A DNA stretch of 64,000 nt, taken from positions 2,388,698 through 2,452,697 of the forward strand of contig WNKI01000003.1 in NCBI GenBank assembly GCA_015350385.1, in the 5' to 3' direction. Position 1 is the stretch's first letter. Each line of letters begins with the position of its first letter. The notes below the pieces were generated by a model. That model was not told where the DNA came from and ran no database searches. It saw nothing but the letters and a program-made list of their open reading frames with translations. Positions 61,897-64,000 of this stretch are shown piece by piece. The position numbers were made by a program, and so were the translations under genes. Source of the stretch: Aculops lycopersici (taxonomy: Eukaryota; Arthropoda; Arachnida; Trombidiformes; Eriophyidae).

Positions 61897-64000
61897 TTAA
61901 TGCTTTCCATCCAAAGCCTCCAGGTAACGTTTGCCCACATATTTGGGCACAATCTTGTGTCTGAATGGAATCATTAGCAGAATGATAACGGGAAAAAACA
62001 TCTCAACTACATTGATTGGCGAGAAGCCAAACAGGCACATGACCAACAGTTGAATCAACTGAATGCCGGTGAATAGGTGAATCTTTCGCTGTGGACACCG
62101 ACGAATGTAATGATTTGGTGGATACTTGTTTTGTTCCGTTATAAACAGTAGGATTCGTTCGAAAATTTGCAATCCATCCAACGAGCTAACAGCCATGAAG
62201 AGGAAGAGTCCATTTAAAACTGCACGTGGAATGTAGGCGATGGGATAGGGAATCAATAGAAGACTAGCGGCCAGTAGGAGATGGGCCACGATTGAGGTGA
62301 CGCGCGTTTCGCGACAATTAGTAACCACCTGCTTCAGGTGACCTTCCTCGAAGCGTTCCTCGATGTCGCTAAGACTTAAAACGTGCAGAGGCGAGTGGGG
62401 CAAGACTCCGTGCATCATGGGCAGGCCAAAGGAGGCGAGGAATCCATTAAGAACGCCGACAACGAGAAGATCGTAGTGGTAGGCGCAGCCCTTCTTGAGT
62501 CTTTTTGAGGGGGGGGGGGGATTTATTAAGTAAGAGTAGATCGAGTGATGAAGCTCGGACTCAGGTCAGTTGCGGGGTCATGAGAAAGTGGCAGCGGACG
62601 CAACGAAATCAATCAATCGACTAGAGATTGCAAATTGGTTCTTATAGAAAACTTGTCGTCGAGGGGATTGCCGAGCACTTACTTGTTTTGCGGCGCATTC
62701 ACCATGGCAGCGCTAATGTTTTGATCCATGAAAAAGAGCAGCGATAGGGTGAAACCCAAGCCAAGGGATACGAGCATTCCGCTCAAAGTCAAGAGCTCCA
62801 CTTGGGCTCGCTCAAATCGAAGCTCCTGGACCGGCGGGAACTTTTCCACTGTTTTAGTTGAACCCAATTTCGATTTCAGATGGACACAGGGGTCGCAGCG
62901 GAAATTGAGGAATGATCAGCGAGAAATTAGTTAGCTATTGCTGTAACTTGATCTCGTCTTTTTCGCGTAAACTCACAGAACTTCTTGGGGTTAGGTCAAG
63001 ATATGCGCTAATAATTAATGAAGACAGAGAAAACTCACCGTAGATTTCGCTGAAAACGTAGGAGCCAAAGAAGCTCATTATAATGACGGCAGTGGGCAGC
63101 GCGTAGTCGGCCAACAGTTGCCTCTTGCCGGGACTCAGGTAGGGCCTTTGGATTTGATTGGAAGGTAGATAGATAGGTGTGTGTTGTGTGGATTCGTGTG
63201 TTAGAGCGACGCGATTTTGTGCCATAAACTCGAGCTCGAGTTTTGAAAGCGGAATAATGGGCTATATATGAATATAAGCCCAATGATGATAAGCTTACGT
63301 CTTGTTGAATCTGTAGAGGCTAGTGGATAGCCAGACTGTTAGAAATCATAGTGGCAGTTTGGCGGTAAACGGATAGATTAGATTAGAATTTGTTGCCCAA
63401 TGTTAGTGCCAAGTTGATCAGCAAACAGGTGTTTGCAAAACTCTGATTGAATGACCGAGTGACTGACCAGCAGGTGAAATCGGATTTTGATATCAGCCAC
63501 GTGGTTGTGAAATACTTACGAGTGCCCAACATGAGCAAGGTGAAGAGCAGGCTGCTCTCGCGACGGCACACCGAGTTGGGATCCGAGGTGGGCGTGTCGG
63601 TCGCTATAGTCATGTTATTGGCCTGCATCCAATCTAGCTTCTGGCAAGCCTCTGAGTAGTAGTTTTTGTGGAAATCTAGTTCATTTTATTTGGTGGTGCA
63701 GATTATCGGGTTGGTTAGCGGAATTCCGGAAAATAGAAAATAAATTTCAAGGTCAACTTTTTCAAATTCAAATGTAAAAGAAAATAGATACAAAACTATG
63801 AACTCACTCTTTGCCAAATCCTTGCCGGCATCTGTGATAAAGGCAATCACAATGAAGAGGGCAAAGATTTCCTCGGTGCTTCGCGTGCACCAGCGCATTA
63901 GTTTGCTAAACCCAAACAACGAGTAGATGGTGAGAAAGACTCCATTCCAAATGCCAACGGCGGCGTACATCGCCGGAAAATGGAACCCATAATCGATGCA
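61897..64000 (-). CDS. SLC4A11: SLC4A11-like anion/borate-type transporter, 3' six exons (partial)
   Basis: I resolved six exons by matching phase and consensus sites: 63808-64000 (cut by the window edge), 63520-63675, a 37-nt microexon 63299-63335, 63039-63145, 62683-62848 and 61897-62500. Joins read through conserved SLC4 sequence: FITDAGKDLAK-N-FHKNYYSEACQ, then SLLFTLLMLGT-LWLSTSLYRFNKT-PYLSPGKRQLLADYALP, then FMDQNISAAMVNAPQNK-LKKGCAYHYDLLV. The C-terminal blocks SPLHVLSLSDIEERFEEGH and PPNHYIRRCPQRKIHLFTG match SLC4A11 rather than bicarbonate exchangers. SLC4A11 is a plasma-membrane transporter linked to H+/OH-, NH3 and borate transport. Introns run about 70-190 bp, in contrast to the intronless neighbours. 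The N-terminal cytosolic half lies right of the window. Confidence 0.88.
62509..62520. repeat. Homopolymer G12 in an SLC4A11-like intron
   Basis: On the coding strand this is a C12 tract about 8 bases before the acceptor of the last exon, so it serves as part of the pyrimidine tract. Confidence 0.85.

Noticed and set aside
1..64000. tRNA, rRNA, CRISPR array or transposon ORF
   Set aside because: I looked for T-arm-like GGTTCGAAT words with acceptor pairing, spaced direct repeats and transposase or reverse-transcriptase motifs, and found none I could support by eye. A tRNAscan or RepeatMasker run would be decisive.

Overview
This window is nuclear DNA of an arthropod. The evidence is a pair of insect-type gustatory receptors, an ecdysozoan HR4/GCNF-type nuclear receptor, arthropod-like poly-Gln/His/Ser runs, canonical GT-AG introns, AATAAA poly(A) signals and many dinucleotide and trinucleotide microsatellites. 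Many genes are intronless here (COPS5, mitochondrial IleRS, prefoldin 3, SLC17, aquaporin, F-box, ENOPH1, ALT, gustatory receptors, basigin, HR4 DNA-binding part, menorin-like, Kir). This fits an intron-poor lineage, perhaps a mite or another non-insect arthropod. The species cannot be fixed from sequence alone. Three assembly gaps are present (20349-20827, 32738-32900, 57188-57207).

Layout. 1-6 kb: mostly non-coding, with the first coding exon of a family-B GPCR on the minus strand (3805-4678) and a tiny TATA-driven secreted ORF (6043-6231). 6.8-15 kb: a dense housekeeping block with COP9 signalosome subunit 5 (+), mitochondrial isoleucyl-tRNA synthetase (-), prefoldin subunit 3 (+) and an SLC17-type MFS transporter (+). 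15-18.4 kb: a four-exon minus-strand gene for an unrecognised secreted protein, with a 27-nt microexon and an alternative read-through isoform. 18.4-21.3 kb: non-coding, microsatellite and gap. 21.3-30.4 kb: AQP11-type aquaporin (+), F-box protein (-), enolase-phosphatase E1 (-), AIG1/ADTRP hydrolase (+, two exons), alanine aminotransferase (+).

30.9-33 kb: two stretches of broken coding sequence, probably pseudogenes. 33.5-36.9 kb: tandem gustatory receptors, the first with a one-base frameshift. 39-40 kb: basigin. 40-54 kb: a long GC-rich regulatory landscape around an HR4-like nuclear receptor exon (45886-48426) that has a DNA-binding domain but no ligand-binding domain. Four perfect GTTACGTAAC palindromes lie around it. 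54-56.8 kb: a FAM151/menorin-domain protein whose domain is split by a low-complexity insertion of about 360 residues. 58.9-60.6 kb: an inward-rectifier K+ channel with an unusual TLGFG filter, preceded by two perfect 13-bp hairpins. 60.9-61.5 kb: a novel secreted protein. 61.9-64 kb: the 3' six exons of an SLC4A11-like transporter, running off the right edge.

The genes do not form one pathway. Functional links are local: tail-to-tail pairs (COPS5/IARS2, SLC17/secreted gene, aquaporin/F-box) with abutting or overlapping 3' ends, and one head-to-head pair (IARS2/prefoldin 3) sharing about 630 bp of promoter. The best candidates for something new are the split menorin protein with altered active-site-like positions, the apparently LBD-less HR4, the bZIP palindrome cluster, the read-through isoform of the secreted gene, and the genome-wide-looking excess of AACAGGT/ACCTGTT.
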